64,000 nt of DNA from assembly GCF_021491375.1 (NCBI RefSeq), contig NZ_JAKEVY010000003.1, positions 682,001 through 746,000 on the forward strand, written 5' to 3'. The stretch comes from Flavihumibacter fluminis. GTDB lineage: Bacteria; Bacteroidota; Bacteroidia; Chitinophagales; Chitinophagaceae. Below, piece by piece: positions 25,486 through 34,861 of this stretch (the first letter of the stretch is position 1; each line of letters opens with the position of its first letter). A program made the position numbers and the translations under genes. The notes below the pieces were generated by a model that was not told the origin of the DNA, ran no database searches, and saw only the letters and a program-made list of their open reading frames with translations.

Positions 25486-26322
25486 ATGTCTACTGTAACA
25501 ATTACAGCTGCGGATATCAATAAACTGCGCCAGGCAACCGGTGCAGGTATGATGGATTGTCGTAAGGCACTGACCGAAAACAATGGTGATTTTGAAGCAG
25601 CGATCGACTGGTTACGTAAGAAAGGTGCGAAAGTAGCTGCCTTGCGTAGCGATCGTGAAGCAAAAGAAGGTGTAGTATTGGCAAAAACTACTGCCGATAA
25701 CAAAACCGGTATCGCTGTTTGCGTTAGTTGCGAAACTGACTTCGTTAGTAAGAATGCTGATTTCGTTGCCTTTGCTCAAAGCATCATGGATGCAGCGATC
25801 GAGAACAACGTTAAATCTGTAGAAGAACTGAATGAGGTAGCAATCAATGGTCAGAAAATTGCTGATCTCGTGAACGACAAACTGGCTTCTATTGGCGAAA
25901 AAATCGGTATCTCCAAGTTTGAGCGTGTGGATGCTCCATATGTTGCCTCCTATATCCATGGTGCTAACCGTATGGGTGTACTGGTAGGTTTGAATAAGGA
26001 AGCTGCTGAGGCTGGTAAGGATGTTGCCATGCAGATCGCGGCCATGAACCCAGTAGCCGTGGATGCTGATGCGGTTCCTGCTGATATCGTTGCCCGTGAG
26101 AAGGCAATCATTACTGAGCAGGTTGCTGCTGATCCCAAAATGGCTGGTAAGCCGGCAGAAATGATCGAAAAGATCGCTGCAGGTAAACTGGGAGCTTTCT
26201 TCAAGGAAAATACCCTCACTGCACAGGCCTTCGTTAAAGATGGTGGTATGAGTGTAGGTGATTATCTGAAAAAAGCAGGTGATGTAGTGGTGTCCGAATT
26301 CAAGCGCGTTGCGTTAGGTTAA
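25486..26322 (+). CDS. tsf: Elongation factor Ts
   Basis: This 278-residue EF-Ts exchanges GDP for GTP on EF-Tu. The N-terminal UBA-like region reads LRQATGAGMMDCRKALTENNGDFEAAIDWLRKKG; the core contains CETDFVSKNADF and YIHGANRMGVLVGL. Length fits the family. It follows rpsB as in most bacteria and is closed by a strong terminator. Confidence 0.98.
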   Translation: MSTVTITAADINKLRQATGAGMMDCRKALTENNGDFEAAIDWLRKKGAKVAALRSDREAKEGVVLAKTTADNKTGIAVCVSCETDFVSKNADFVAFAQSIMDAAIENNVKSVEELNEVAINGQKIADLVNDKLASIGEKIGISKFERVDAPYVASYIHGANRMGVLVGLNKEAAEAGKDVAMQIAAMNPVAVDADAVPADIVAREKAIITEQVAADPKMAGKPAEMIEKIAAGKLGAFFKENTLTAQAFVKDGGMSVGDYLKKAGDVVVSEFKRVALG

Positions 26323-26345
26323 TCCAACTTCGGTTTATAAATACT

Positions 26346-26381
26346 AAGGGGCTGTATGGTTAATTCCATTCAGCCCCTTTT
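26346..26381. terminator. Bidirectional terminator between tsf and the ABC permease
   Basis: AAGGGGCTG (26346-26354) pairs with CAGCCCCTT (26371-26379), with an inner ATGG/CCAT stem and flanking T on one side and A on the other. It serves tsf and the convergent permease gene. Confidence 0.8.
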
Positions 26382-28056
26382 AATTTGTAGCAACTTCCGG
26401 CCATGAAATTCTGGCAATTCGCTGATAAACCAGCCATACCGCTACACCACTCAATACCACAGAAATCAGGACTACTATCGGAAATCCATAAACGAAGTAG
26501 TGCGCTACTCCGAAAGCTCCATTGAAAACAAGCATTAGTAAGCCACGTAAAAAATTCCCTGTTCCATCTGCTTTATTTGCGGGCAGAGAGGCTGGTAATT
26601 TTTTATAATTAATTAGTAATAGTAGTCCTGATATCAGCAAAATATTGGAGAACCCCAATAACAGATTGGGTACCACTACCCAGCCCTTCCAGGCAAATCC
26701 AAGTCCGCTGACCACTATTGCAAGCGGCAGAAAGAATTGCGCCAGTAAGGCTTTCAACATGCCAAGCAGGATCGGTCCGGGTGCTGAAACCGGCGCGCTG
26801 TAAAAGATCCAGGAGGCTTTGTACTCATCAGCCTGACTTATCTGTTGAATGGCACTGATAAAAATGAAACAACTCAGGTAAATAAGTCCGAGTAAACCTG
26901 CAGCACTCCCCTTCAAACCAGTTTCACCTGATTCTCCCAACTGAAAGACATTCCGGTAAATACTGATCACAAACCAAACCAGAATATATCCTATTGCGGG
27001 GTACACACGCATCCGGAATCCGCGATTTCGCAAAGCCCATTTCCAGGTAAATAAAAAGCCCGCACGCTCTACCGTTCCAGCTGTTAGAATTCCTGCGAGG
27101 CGTTTCACATAGCCAGTTTCGCTAGCCAATGATCCCGTGTTTTTTTTCTGCGATACCAAACTTTCTGAACTGCCTCCCAGCATCGCCAGTTTTTGGTTAA
27201 ACCTTGGAGCCAGATAGCGTACTACAATCCAAACGCTCAGCAAACTTGCTATCGAACTAACCAGCAGCCACCACCAGGCATGCACAACCGAAGCTGCAAA
27301 CCAGTAGGGTGGCAGGAACCGCACATAACTGTAATCCGATACCGTAAATTGCTGCAGGTTCTCCATTGCAGTGGCCCTGGGCATTACCTGGTAGGCTCCA
27401 TATATCAGGATCATAAACCCGATCTGGAACCAGGCAATGATGGATTTAAATCGCTCTGGCGTGGTAACACGAATAATCAACAGATATAAAGCATTGATAA
27501 AAAAGATAGCCATCAGGCTGGCCAGTGCCGCTGAAATCAAAAACCTGATAACCACTGCTAAATTGTATTCAATTGCCAGGTAAACAATCGCAGGAAGCAG
27601 CATCGGCACAATCACCCTGAATAGATGTACCATGATGTGCAGGATCCGGGCCAGTAAGAAGGTTCGGTCATTTACCGGTTTGGGCAGCAATATCTGGGTG
27701 TCCCGCGGGTCAATCAATACCGAGGTGAAGTCACTGATAAGGGTTGCCGATAAAAGGAACAGGAAGAAGGAAAAGTAAATGGTAAAATAAGTGATATCAT
27801 CCGCCCCCATGGCAAAAGCGATCAGGTTCAGCAGCCCCATAAACAGTGCAATCAGCATGGTGCCATAGGTGGCCCTGCTCACCCCTTCTTTCTTCCGGTT
27901 GACCTGTGTTTGCTGAAAGGTATTGGGCCGGCGATCATCCATAATCAGCTTGTAACGCAGGATCAGCGCCAGTTGTGACCGGTTGGCTCCCATCTGTTCA
28001 TACAACTTTGCCGGCAACATCGCCAGCCAGAAAAATAAGGCACTGATCTTATTCAT
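26380..28056 (-). CDS. ABC-2 type exporter permease
   Basis: This 558-residue multi-pass membrane protein has about 12 hydrophobic segments and partners the ATPase encoded just upstream. The open frame runs to 28083, but the ATG at 28056 (MNKISALFFWLAM) is preferred: a GGGAGG motif stands five bases in front of it, and the start overlaps the ATPase stop by eight bases. The export substrate is unknown. The soluble stretch RPNTFQQTQVNRKKEG lies before the first transmembrane cluster. Confidence 0.82.
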   Translation of the reverse strand: MNKISALFFWLAMLPAKLYEQMGANRSQLALILRYKLIMDDRRPNTFQQTQVNRKKEGVSRATYGTMLIALFMGLLNLIAFAMGADDITYFTIYFSFFLFLLSATLISDFTSVLIDPRDTQILLPKPVNDRTFLLARILHIMVHLFRVIVPMLLPAIVYLAIEYNLAVVIRFLISAALASLMAIFFINALYLLIIRVTTPERFKSIIAWFQIGFMILIYGAYQVMPRATAMENLQQFTVSDYSYVRFLPPYWFAASVVHAWWWLLVSSIASLLSVWIVVRYLAPRFNQKLAMLGGSSESLVSQKKNTGSLASETGYVKRLAGILTAGTVERAGFLFTWKWALRNRGFRMRVYPAIGYILVWFVISIYRNVFQLGESGETGLKGSAAGLLGLIYLSCFIFISAIQQISQADEYKASWIFYSAPVSAPGPILLGMLKALLAQFFLPLAIVVSGLGFAWKGWVVVPNLLLGFSNILLISGLLLLINYKKLPASLPANKADGTGNFLRGLLMLVFNGAFGVAHYFVYGFPIVVLISVVLSGVAVWLVYQRIARISWPEVATN

Positions 28057-28864
28057 GCGCACCTCCCTCTTTACGAAAAGCACCTATCAGTTCAGAAGCA
28101 GTATCACTTAGGTTATCCGTTGCCGTTAGCTGGGAGAAAATCCGTTCCAGGCTGCCTGCTCCCATTTGTTCCTGCAGCGATTCAAAACTGCCATCCGCCA
28201 GTATGCTGCCCTGGTTGATGAGCACTATCCGGTCGCTCACTTTTTCCACCACATCCATCATATGGCTACAGTAGAAGATGGTTTTTCCTTCTTTTGCAAG
28301 CCGGCTGATCAGTTCTTTCACAATAATTACGCTGTTGGCATCCAATCCACTCAGTGGCTCATCTAATATGATAATCGATGGATCGTGTAGTATACCTGCA
28401 ATGAGCAATACTTTCTGCCGCATGCCCTTGCTGAAAGTGTCCATCCGCTGCTGCATATTTGCTCCCAGTCCGAATGCCAGTAACATTTTCTCCATCCGCG
28501 GCCGGCTTATTGCAGGATCCAACTGGTACAGTCCTGCCATCAATTCCAGGAATTCCAATGGTGTCAATACTTCATATAACTCCGCGAGTTCGGGAACATA
28601 TCCGATCATTTTTTTCACCGCCACAGGATCCTGCTGAATATTCACTCCATTTACCAGCACTTCGCCTTCAAAATCGGAAATGAGTCCGCATAAAATTTTA
28701 ACCGTAGTACTTTTTCCCGCACCATTCGGGCCGATATAACCGATCACCTGTCCGGGGTAAATAGCTAAATCAATATTGTTCAATACCTGTTTGGCACCAT
28801 ACGACTTGCTCAACCCGCTGATCCTGATCACGGGGTTCACTGATTCATTACCTGTTTCCGTCAT
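28049..28864 (-). CDS. ABC transporter ATP-binding protein
   Basis: This 271-residue ATPase of the ABC-2 exporter class has Walker A GPNGAGKST, Q-loop YVPE, signature FSKGMRQKV (FSKGM form), Walker B IIILDEPLSGLD and the switch His in CSHMMD. The ATG at 28864 (MTETGNESVNP) is chosen over longer options, which would run through the divergent pyrH promoter region. It forms a two-gene operon with the permease. Confidence 0.9.
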   Translation of the reverse strand: MTETGNESVNPVIRISGLSKSYGAKQVLNNIDLAIYPGQVIGYIGPNGAGKSTTVKILCGLISDFEGEVLVNGVNIQQDPVAVKKMIGYVPELAELYEVLTPLEFLELMAGLYQLDPAISRPRMEKMLLAFGLGANMQQRMDTFSKGMRQKVLLIAGILHDPSIIILDEPLSGLDANSVIIVKELISRLAKEGKTIFYCSHMMDVVEKVSDRIVLINQGSILADGSFESLQEQMGAGSLERIFSQLTATDNLSDTASELIGAFRKEGGAHE

Positions 28865-28916
28865 TTCGGAAAGATAAAAATTCCTTTCTTTGCACCACAC
28901 TGTAAAAAGAGCGCAC

Positions 28917-29642
28917 ATGCAACCCAAGTACAAAAGAATCCTGTTGAAACTATCGGGCGAAGCCCTGATGGGGGAGGCCGGCACCAATGGTTACGAGCCC
29001 CTGAATTCAGCCATCATCGCCCAGTATGCCAAAGAAATCAAAGCGGTTGCAGCAGCCGGAGTAGAAGTAGCCCTGGTAATTGGAGGTGGTAATATCTATC
29101 GTGGTATGAATGAAGCGGAAACCGGCATTGAACGCGCCCATGGCGACTATATGGGCATGTTGGCTACCGTTATCAATGGGATGGCCCTGCAAGCCGGACT
29201 TGAAAAGGAAGGCCTTTTCACCCGTCTTCAAAGTGCTATTAAAATGGAACAGATCGCGGAACCCTATATCCGCAGACGCGCTATCCGCCACCTTGAAAAG
29301 CACCGGATCGTGATTTTTGGTGCCGGAACCGGTAACCCTTATTTCACCACCGACACGGCCGGCTCCCTAAGAGCCATTGAAATAAAGGCGGATGTGATCC
29401 TGAAAGGCACCCGCGTGGATGGCATTTATACAGCTGATCCTGAAAAAGACCCTACCGCTACCAAGTTTGACAGCATCACTTTTAAAGAGTGTATTAGTAA
29501 AAATCTTAAAGTGATGGACATGACGGCTTTTACTCTATGTATGGAGAACAACCTGCCAATCATCGTGTTCGATATGAACAAACCGGGGAACCTGATGCGG
29601 GTGGTAATGGGCGAGGGGGTAGGCACCCTGGTTAAGGGTTAA
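28917..29642 (+). CDS. pyrH: UMP kinase
   Basis: This 241-residue bacterial UMP kinase of the amino-acid kinase fold converts UMP to UDP. It shows the phosphate loop [30 protein letters not shown] and the C-terminal [14 protein letters not shown]. The ATG at 28917 ([14 protein letters not shown]) is preferred to the upstream in-frame one. In many bacteria frr follows pyrH; here it does not. A terminator lies at 29711-29739. Confidence 0.96.
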   Translation: MQPKYKRILLKLSGEALMGEAGTNGYEPLNSAIIAQYAKEIKAVAAAGVEVALVIGGGNIYRGMNEAETGIERAHGDYMGMLATVINGMALQAGLEKEGLFTRLQSAIKMEQIAEPYIRRRAIRHLEKHRIVIFGAGTGNPYFTTDTAGSLRAIEIKADVILKGTRVDGIYTADPEKDPTATKFDSITFKECISKNLKVMDMTAFTLCMENNLPIIVFDMNKPGNLMRVVMGEGVGTLVKG

Positions 29643-29710
29643 TGCGTAGTTTTACTCGAAAGCCGCGTCCGGCTTGCATAATTCAAGGAAGCGTGCTATT
29701 TTGCATACTG

Positions 29711-29739
29711 AAAAACCACCTCTTGCAGGGTGGTTTTTT
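29711..29739 (+). terminator. Intrinsic terminator after pyrH
   Basis: Stem AAAAACCACC (29711-29720) / GGTGGTTTTT with 8-base loop and a run of six T. Clear rho-independent form. Confidence 0.85.
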
Positions 29740-29806
29740 AATCCCTCGTCTAAAGATCCTCTGGAAGCCCACGAATTAGGATGTACTCCGAAAAACTCCG
29801 ACCATT

Positions 29807-30871
29807 ATGAGGACGTTATTGAATTTATTGGTAACCGACATTTCCGTGGGAATAGCTGAAATCATCATTTTCCAGCTGGGCGCTATTGCGCTTGGATTTG
29901 CTATTCATTTATTTATTACCTCACGCAGAAATACCAAACTTCAGATCGGTGAAACTGGCCCCGGGTCTGCCTTACAGGAGGCGGATGAATGGAAGCTGAA
30001 ATATTTCAACGATACGGAAGAGCTGGAAAAGAGAATTCAAAAACAGCAACAGGATCTTGCCAGGTATCAGCATGAATTAAATAAGGTGAAGGAAAACGAG
30101 GAATTTCTTTCCATGGAAATCGAATCCCTTCGGGCTGAACGGGAAGAGTTGCTGGAAACACAGGCTACGCTTTCAAAGGCTGCTGCTCCAAAAGAAGAAA
30201 ATCAGTTGGATTACCTTGGCCAGCTGCGCGAAACACAACAGCACGTGCAGCAGTACAATCAGCATATCACACAGTTACTCGGACAAATAGATCAGCTCAA
30301 GGCGATGGAACTCAAACACCAGGAGCTGACCCTGCAGAATGAAACACTCAACCGCCAGGTGAGTGAAATGCGCGTGAGTCTTGTAGAGAAAGAACAGGAG
30401 ATTCGCGGACTGCGTCAGCAGAATCGCTTGGGTGAGGAAATGCAACAGCGACTGGAGAAAGTGTACGCAGATTATAACAGCCTGCTGGAAAAAATGCATA
30501 AACTGGAATCACATGTTTCTCATTCGCAGAAGGAGGGAACCAGTTATGCCGAGTTGCAGGATTCCTATTTTAAAGTGACCAAAGAACTGGATGAATTCAA
30601 ATTGAAATACCTGCACCTGCTCGAAGAAAACCAGCGCCTCACACGCTCTGTTGCTGATCTGGAAGACAAACTGCGGGAAACCAATTTCCAGCGCCAGCAA
30701 TTGCAGAAAAAAGCAACTTATCTCGAAGAGCTGAACCAGGATCTGCAGCAGGTTGCCGAGCAACACAACAAATTACACAGCCAGATGCGTCGAATCGCTG
30801 AAATCGAACAGCTGCTGGCCAAAGCCACGCAATTATCCGGATCCACTGACAGGGAAGATCCGGCTATCTGA
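29807..30871 (+). CDS. Membrane-anchored coiled-coil protein of unknown function
   Basis: This 354-residue protein has one hydrophobic segment near the N-terminus (IIIFQLGAIALGFAIHLFI). From about residue 60 to the end it is almost pure heptad-rich coiled coil, high in Glu, Gln, Leu and Lys. No enzyme motif is present. The layout (short N-terminal anchor, long cytoplasmic rod) resembles scaffold or cell-envelope spacer proteins. I do not recognise a named family. It stands between pyrH and pdxH without shared promoters. Confidence 0.75.
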   Translation: MRTLLNLLVTDISVGIAEIIIFQLGAIALGFAIHLFITSRRNTKLQIGETGPGSALQEADEWKLKYFNDTEELEKRIQKQQQDLARYQHELNKVKENEEFLSMEIESLRAEREELLETQATLSKAAAPKEENQLDYLGQLRETQQHVQQYNQHITQLLGQIDQLKAMELKHQELTLQNETLNRQVSEMRVSLVEKEQEIRGLRQQNRLGEEMQQRLEKVYADYNSLLEKMHKLESHVSHSQKEGTSYAELQDSYFKVTKELDEFKLKYLHLLEENQRLTRSVADLEDKLRETNFQRQQLQKKATYLEELNQDLQQVAEQHNKLHSQMRRIAEIEQLLAKATQLSGSTDREDPAI

Positions 30872-30912
30872 TAAACAGCTAAAATCAACATGGAATTTGG
30901 CAGCAGGTTGAA

Positions 30913-30920
30913 TAACTTTG
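30913..30920 (+). promoter_or_regulatory. Promoter -7 box of pdxH
   Basis: TAACTTTG, perfect TAnnTTTG, 15 bases before the ATG at 30936. A TTTG lies at 30896-30899, but only 13 bp upstream rather than about 20, so the -33 element is uncertain. Confidence 0.5.
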
Positions 30921-30935
30921 CTGCCAAATTTTTGT

Positions 30936-31583
30936 ATGTCCCACCACTCCATTGCTTCCATCCGGAAAGATTACAAGCAACATCGTTTAACTGAAGCGGA
31001 TGTTGCGAAAGATCCTATCACGCAATTCACCAACTGGTGGCAGGAAGCGCTGAAAAGTGAAATTGATGAAGTGAATGCAATGACCCTGGCTACAGCTTCA
31101 GCAGATGGGTTTCCTTCCGCGCGGATTGTATTGCTGAAGGGGTACGATAGCAATGGATTTGTTTTCTATACCAACTATCACAGTTTCAAAGGACAACAAT
31201 TGGAAGAGAACCCCAGGGCCTGCATTGTATTTTTCTGGAAGGAATTGGAACGCCAGGTACGCATCACCGGTCTTATTCACAAAGTAAGCAGTGAAGAGAG
31301 TGATGAATACTTTCACAGCAGACCGGAAGGCAGCCGCATCGGGGCCTGGACATCACCTCAGAGCCAGGTGATCGAAAACCGGGAACAACTGGAAAAAAAG
31401 GAGAAAGAATTAAAAAAAGCCTTTGAAGGAAAGGAAATTCCAAGACCGCTGCATTGGGGTGGCTATTGCGTGAAGCCACTAATCGTGGAATTCTGGCAGG
31501 GCAGACCAAGTCGGTTGCACGACCGGATCCAATATACAATGGAAGATAATGGTGGATGGAAGATAGAACGCCTGGCACCATAA
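30936..31583 (+). CDS. pdxH: Pyridoxine/pyridoxamine 5'-phosphate oxidase
   Basis: This 215-residue FMN enzyme oxidises PNP or PMP to pyridoxal phosphate. Family motifs include ARIVLLKGYDSNGFVFYTNYHSFKGQQLEENPRA, VRITGLIHKV, SRIGAWTSPQSQ-type (GSRIGAWTSPQSQVI) and the C-terminal EFWQGRPSRLHDRIQY with W...ERLAP end. The ATG at 30936 (MSHHSIASIRKDY) is chosen over 30918, which would overlap the -7 box. Confidence 0.96.
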   Translation: MSHHSIASIRKDYKQHRLTEADVAKDPITQFTNWWQEALKSEIDEVNAMTLATASADGFPSARIVLLKGYDSNGFVFYTNYHSFKGQQLEENPRACIVFFWKELERQVRITGLIHKVSSEESDEYFHSRPEGSRIGAWTSPQSQVIENREQLEKKEKELKKAFEGKEIPRPLHWGGYCVKPLIVEFWQGRPSRLHDRIQYTMEDNGGWKIERLAP

Positions 31584-31604
31584 CCATCCAACCATTCAAC
31601 CTCT

Positions 31605-31724
31605 TTACGCTTTCTTCTCAGCAGCGGCTGCTTTTTTAGCCTGAGCTGGACGAGCCGGACGGCTTTTGCCAAAAGAACCTTTGAAGATTTTACCTTTCTT
31701 GGTTTTTTTATCTCCTCTACCCAT
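31605..31724 (-). CDS. 30S ribosomal protein THX
   Basis: This 39-residue very basic protein starts MGRGDKKTKKGKIFKGSFG, the conserved core of the THX small ribosomal protein first seen in Thermus and common in Bacteroidota. The rest is an Ala/Lys-rich tail. It binds the head of the 30S subunit. The ATG at 31724 follows a -7-like TACCTTCG (minus strand, 31743-31750). The gene ends 21 bases from the convergent pdxH stop. It is easily missed by gene finders because of its size. Confidence 0.9.
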   Translation of the reverse strand: MGRGDKKTKKGKIFKGSFGKSRPARPAQAKKAAAAEKKA

Positions 31725-31802
31725 AATAAAAAATTTAGACGGCGAAGGTACATAAAAAACAGAAAGGGAACAGGTAAAACCTATTCCCTTTCCCCGGAAA
31801 GC

Positions 31803-31821
31803 GGCATCTGCAGGAGATGCC
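31803..31821 (-). terminator. Hairpin after the HU gene
   Basis: GGCATCT (31803-31809) / AGATGCC (31815-31821) around a 5-base loop, six bases beyond the HU stop on the minus strand. The following T content is modest, so the terminator call is moderate. Confidence 0.5.
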
Positions 31822-31826
31822 TCCGA

Positions 31827-32096
31827 TTATAATTTAGAAGACAGTTCTTTACCAGCCTTGAAGCGGGCAACTTTTTTAGCCTTAATCTTGATAACTGCCC
31901 CGGTCTGAGGGTTACGGCCATTACGTGCGGCTCTTTTGCTAACAGAGAAGGTACCGAAACCTACCAGAGTAACTTTACCACCACCTTTCAGCGTTTTGGT
32001 AACTGCCTCGATGAAAGAATCCAGGGCAGCATTCGCCTGTGTCTTGGTAATTTCTGCATCTTCAGCAAGTTTCGCAATTAATTCAGCTTTGTTCAT
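31827..32096 (-). CDS. hup: HU family DNA-binding protein
   Basis: This 89-residue histone-like protein bends and compacts DNA. It has the whole HU pattern: [26 protein letters not shown] at the N-terminus, then [40 protein letters not shown] in the arm and C-terminal helix, with the DNA-intercalating proline in RNPQTG. Single gene with its own promoter at 32126-32155. Confidence 0.97.
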   Translation of the reverse strand: MNKAELIAKLAEDAEITKTQANAALDSFIEAVTKTLKGGGKVTLVGFGTFSVSKRAARNGRNPQTGAVIKIKAKKVARFKAGKELSSKL

Positions 32097-32125
32097 AGTG
32101 TGAAATTTTAGAATTTTAAGCAGAA

Positions 32126-32155
32126 CAAATATATACGGTTTTTACATCCAGCAAA
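32126..32155 (-). promoter_or_regulatory. Promoter of the HU gene
   Basis: Minus-strand -33 TTTG (32152-32155), 18 bp spacer, perfect -7 TATATTTG (32126-32133). Predicted leader about 24 bases. Confidence 0.7.
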
Positions 32156-32226
32156 TCTTTTTTCAAATTTATTTATCCTCTTTTAGATCGCTGGAACCCG
32201 CATCTATGCTGCATTGTAGCGAAAGT

Positions 32227-32544
32227 CTAGGATTTGTTGGGGAAAACCTGCTGCATGACCGAACGAAATGCAATGAACTGATCACCCCAACGATCGAAAC
32301 TTTTTTTTCTCAATGCTTCAGCATGATTACTGATATACCGATTATACATGGCTTTAGATGGCGACATATACTGTGCCGCATAAGTTGGACCATCTGTTTC
32401 ATCCACTTCCACGAGTCGCAATAAACGACTGCTTTCAAAACAGCCGGTGGCCACAACTTCAGGCATATGTTCTGCTGTCATCCACCTGAGCCATTCTTCA
32501 TGTATGCCCCAGGTTAGCTGGATGGTTACATTGTAGATAAACAT
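32227..32544 (-). CDS. DUF4286 family protein
   Basis: This 105-residue soluble protein starts MFIYNVTIQLTWGIHEEWLRWMTAEHMPEVVATGCF, typical of the DUF4286 family of small alpha/beta (dimeric barrel-like) Bacteroidota proteins. No catalytic residues are known to me. It starts two bases after the exonuclease III stop, so it is translated from the same message. Confidence 0.75.
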   Translation of the reverse strand: MFIYNVTIQLTWGIHEEWLRWMTAEHMPEVVATGCFESSRLLRLVEVDETDGPTYAAQYMSPSKAMYNRYISNHAEALRKKSFDRWGDQFIAFRSVMQQVFPNKS

Positions 32545-32546
32545 AG

Positions 32547-33314
32547 TTAATAGTTGATTTTAAGATATACAGGACAGTGATCACTGTGTTTTACATCCGG
32601 ATAGATTTCGGCATCGAGTAATTGTTTCTTCAACTCTTTGGTCACGTTAATGTAATCAATGCGCCAGCCTTTATTATTCAGGCGTACACTGGGGAAACGC
32701 TGACTCCACCAGCTATAACGATCTGGTTCGGGATGAAATTCGCGGAAACTGTCCACCCATCCGGCTTCAAAGAATTTATCCATCCAGGCACGTTCCTCGG
32801 GTAGAAATCCGGATGATTTTTTATTGCCTTTGGGATCATGTATGTCAATCTCTTTGTGTGCAATATTCCAGTCGCCACATACAATCAGCTTCGGCCTTTC
32901 TTTTCGTAACTGTTCTGTATAACCGAAAAACTCTTCCAGCCATTGATATTTATACAATTGTCTTTCATCACCGGATGTGCCGGAAGGGAAGTAGGCATTA
33001 ATCAGGGTAACATCTCCGTAATCTGCACGGATCACACGACCTTCTGCGTCACTTTGCATGAAACCATTTCCCATTTGAACCAGGTCTGGTTTGATTTTGG
33101 AAAAGATCGCTACGCCACTGTACCCTTTCTTTTCGGCAGAGTACCAGTAATCATGATAGCCAAGCTCTGTGATAGCTGCATGATTTACATTATCCTTATG
33201 AGCTTTTGTTTCCTGGACACAGATAATATCAGCGGGATCTGTTTTCAGCCAGTCGACAAATCCCTTGTTCATGGCTGCTCTCAACCCGTTGACATTGTAA
33301 GATATAATTCGCAT
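32547..33314 (-). CDS. xth: Exodeoxyribonuclease III / AP endonuclease
   Basis: This 255-residue enzyme of the ExoIII family cuts DNA at abasic sites in base-excision repair. Motifs are SYNVNGLRAA, ICVQETKA (metal Glu), YSGVAIFSK, CGDWNIAH (Asp/Asn), WRIDYI and the C-terminal SDHCPV with the catalytic His. The ATG at 33314 (MRIISYNVNG) is favoured over one four codons upstream. A -7 box TAAATTTG lies at 33351-33358 on the minus strand. The LOG gene is divergent. Confidence 0.95.
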   Translation of the reverse strand: MRIISYNVNGLRAAMNKGFVDWLKTDPADIICVQETKAHKDNVNHAAITELGYHDYWYSAEKKGYSGVAIFSKIKPDLVQMGNGFMQSDAEGRVIRADYGDVTLINAYFPSGTSGDERQLYKYQWLEEFFGYTEQLRKERPKLIVCGDWNIAHKEIDIHDPKGNKKSSGFLPEERAWMDKFFEAGWVDSFREFHPEPDRYSWWSQRFPSVRLNNKGWRIDYINVTKELKKQLLDAEIYPDVKHSDHCPVYLKINY

Positions 33315-33363
33315 AACCCGTTTCATTTATTATATTGGTTTCAGATTGTTCAAATTTATTGAA

Positions 33364-34095
33364 ATGGCGCCTCAACAACCGATAATTCCTCCAAAAGAAC
33401 TTTTTTACCTCGATGGACCCAAGCCCCGTAGTTATGAATTGGGCTTCGCTTTTAAAGTTTTCAGGCAATTTATCAAAGGGTTCCGGACCCTGCACTTTGT
33501 AGGCCCCTGCATCACCGTATTTGGGTCTGCGCGTTTTCAGGAAGATCATCCCTATTATGAACTTGCAAGAGAATGCGGGCGAAGAATCGCGGGACTGGGT
33601 TTTACTACCATGACAGGCGGTGGACCAGGTATTATGGAAGCTGCCAACAGGGGAGCATTTGAAGTGGGTGGCTATTCAGTGGGTTGTAATATCCAGCTTC
33701 CTTTTGAACAAAAGGCGAATCCGTATCTGAATAAATCGATCACGTTCGAACATTTTTTTGTACGGAAAGTGTTGCTGGTGAAATACTCCTATGCCTTCAT
33801 CATTATGCCGGGTGGCGTAGGAACCATGGACGAATTTTTTGAAACACTGACCCTGGTTCAAACCAAAACAATCATTCAGTTTCCAATCGTGCTGGTAGGC
33901 AAAGCATTTTATCAGCCATTGATGGATTACCTGGAGTTCATGAAAGAACAAAAGACCATTGGGGAACATGATCTTGATCTGGTGTTATTAACTGACGATA
34001 TCGGTGAAGCAATGGATCATATCAACAAATACATTGGTACTAATTACCAAAAGAAACCCCGCAGGAGCTTGTGGTGGTTATTCGAAAAAAAATAA
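33364..34095 (+). CDS. LOG family protein (TIGR00730)
   Basis: This 243-residue Rossmann-fold protein carries the LOG signature PGGVGTMDEFFE with upstream TGGGPGIMEAANRGA. Family members hydrolyse nucleotide 5'-monophosphates to free base and ribose phosphate. The bacterial physiological role is not settled. The ATG at 33364 (MAPQQPII) is chosen. The next gene starts four bases after its stop. Confidence 0.9.
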   Translation: MAPQQPIIPPKELFYLDGPKPRSYELGFAFKVFRQFIKGFRTLHFVGPCITVFGSARFQEDHPYYELARECGRRIAGLGFTTMTGGGPGIMEAANRGAFEVGGYSVGCNIQLPFEQKANPYLNKSITFEHFFVRKVLLVKYSYAFIIMPGGVGTMDEFFETLTLVQTKTIIQFPIVLVGKAFYQPLMDYLEFMKEQKTIGEHDLDLVLLTDDIGEAMDHINKYIGTNYQKKPRRSLWWLFEKK

Positions 34096-34099
34096 CCGG

Positions 34100-34861
34100 A
34101 TGGAAGTAGTAGATGCTGAATATGAATGCAGTTCCTGTGGTGCTGCTTTGCAACCAGAGGAAGTAATCTGTCACCAGTGCGGACAACCCACCATTCCTGT
34201 CGAAGAGTGGGATGGTGCCTATGAACGTTACCGTTTGATGGTGGTTATTTTTTTCAGTATCAATCTTTTTGTGTGCCTTTTGTTTAATTTCTGGCCGCCG
34301 GCAGGAGAAACCATAACTGGTTTGGTGCTGATTGATGGTTTTTTGTTGAGCTGCGGACTTTTTTTCGCTTACCTGTTATGGCCGGAAATTAAACCGCTTT
34401 TGAAGTGGAATCATTTTGCGTGGTGGCGACTCATACTTCTGGTAGTTATGGCAGTTGGGGCAGCATTGGTGGTTAACTATGGTGTGAAATGGATTAATGA
34501 AAAAATATTTGAACGCGAACTCTATTACTATTCTTCTTTCCGTCATCTGCCGTACCCTAAAACAACCATGTTCCTGCTGATTGCATTGGTTCCGGCATTT
34601 TCTGAAGAACTGGCGTATCGTGGAATTATCCAGGCAGGCTTATTAAAAATAATGCACGGCAGACAGGCAGTAGTGCTTACTGCGCTTCTGTTTGCCATCA
34701 TTCATATGAGCCTGATCTCCTTTGTCTGGTTACTTCCTTTTGCCTTATTCCTCGGCTGGTTAAGACAACGAATGAATACACTCTGGTATGGTGTTGTTAT
34801 TCACTTTTGTTTCAATGCAACTACCTGCCTGATGGAATTGTTGGAACTCGGCTTACTGTGA
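34100..34861 (+). CDS. Zinc-ribbon CPBP family intramembrane protease
   Basis: This 253-residue protein starts with a zinc ribbon (CSSCGAALQPEEVICHQC) and is followed by about seven membrane helices with the CPBP/CAAX protease motifs. These are EELAYRG (EExxxR), FAIIHMS (metal His) and HFCFNAT. Such proteins are membrane metalloproteases related to eukaryotic Rce1, often of unknown substrate. It overlaps the convergent SMR gene by nine bases and is coupled to the LOG gene. Confidence 0.88.
   Translation: MEVVDAEYECSSCGAALQPEEVICHQCGQPTIPVEEWDGAYERYRLMVVIFFSINLFVCLLFNFWPPAGETITGLVLIDGFLLSCGLFFAYLLWPEIKPLLKWNHFAWWRLILLVVMAVGAALVVNYGVKWINEKIFERELYYYSSFRHLPYPKTTMFLLIALVPAFSEELAYRGIIQAGLLKIMHGRQAVVLTALLFAIIHMSLISFVWLLPFALFLGWLRQRMNTLWYGVVIHFCFNATTCLMELLELGLL

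Noticed and set aside
29674-29859. 61-codon frame between pyrH and the coiled-coil gene
   Set aside because: It runs through the pyrH terminator hairpin and overlaps the start of the next gene; composition is not protein-like.
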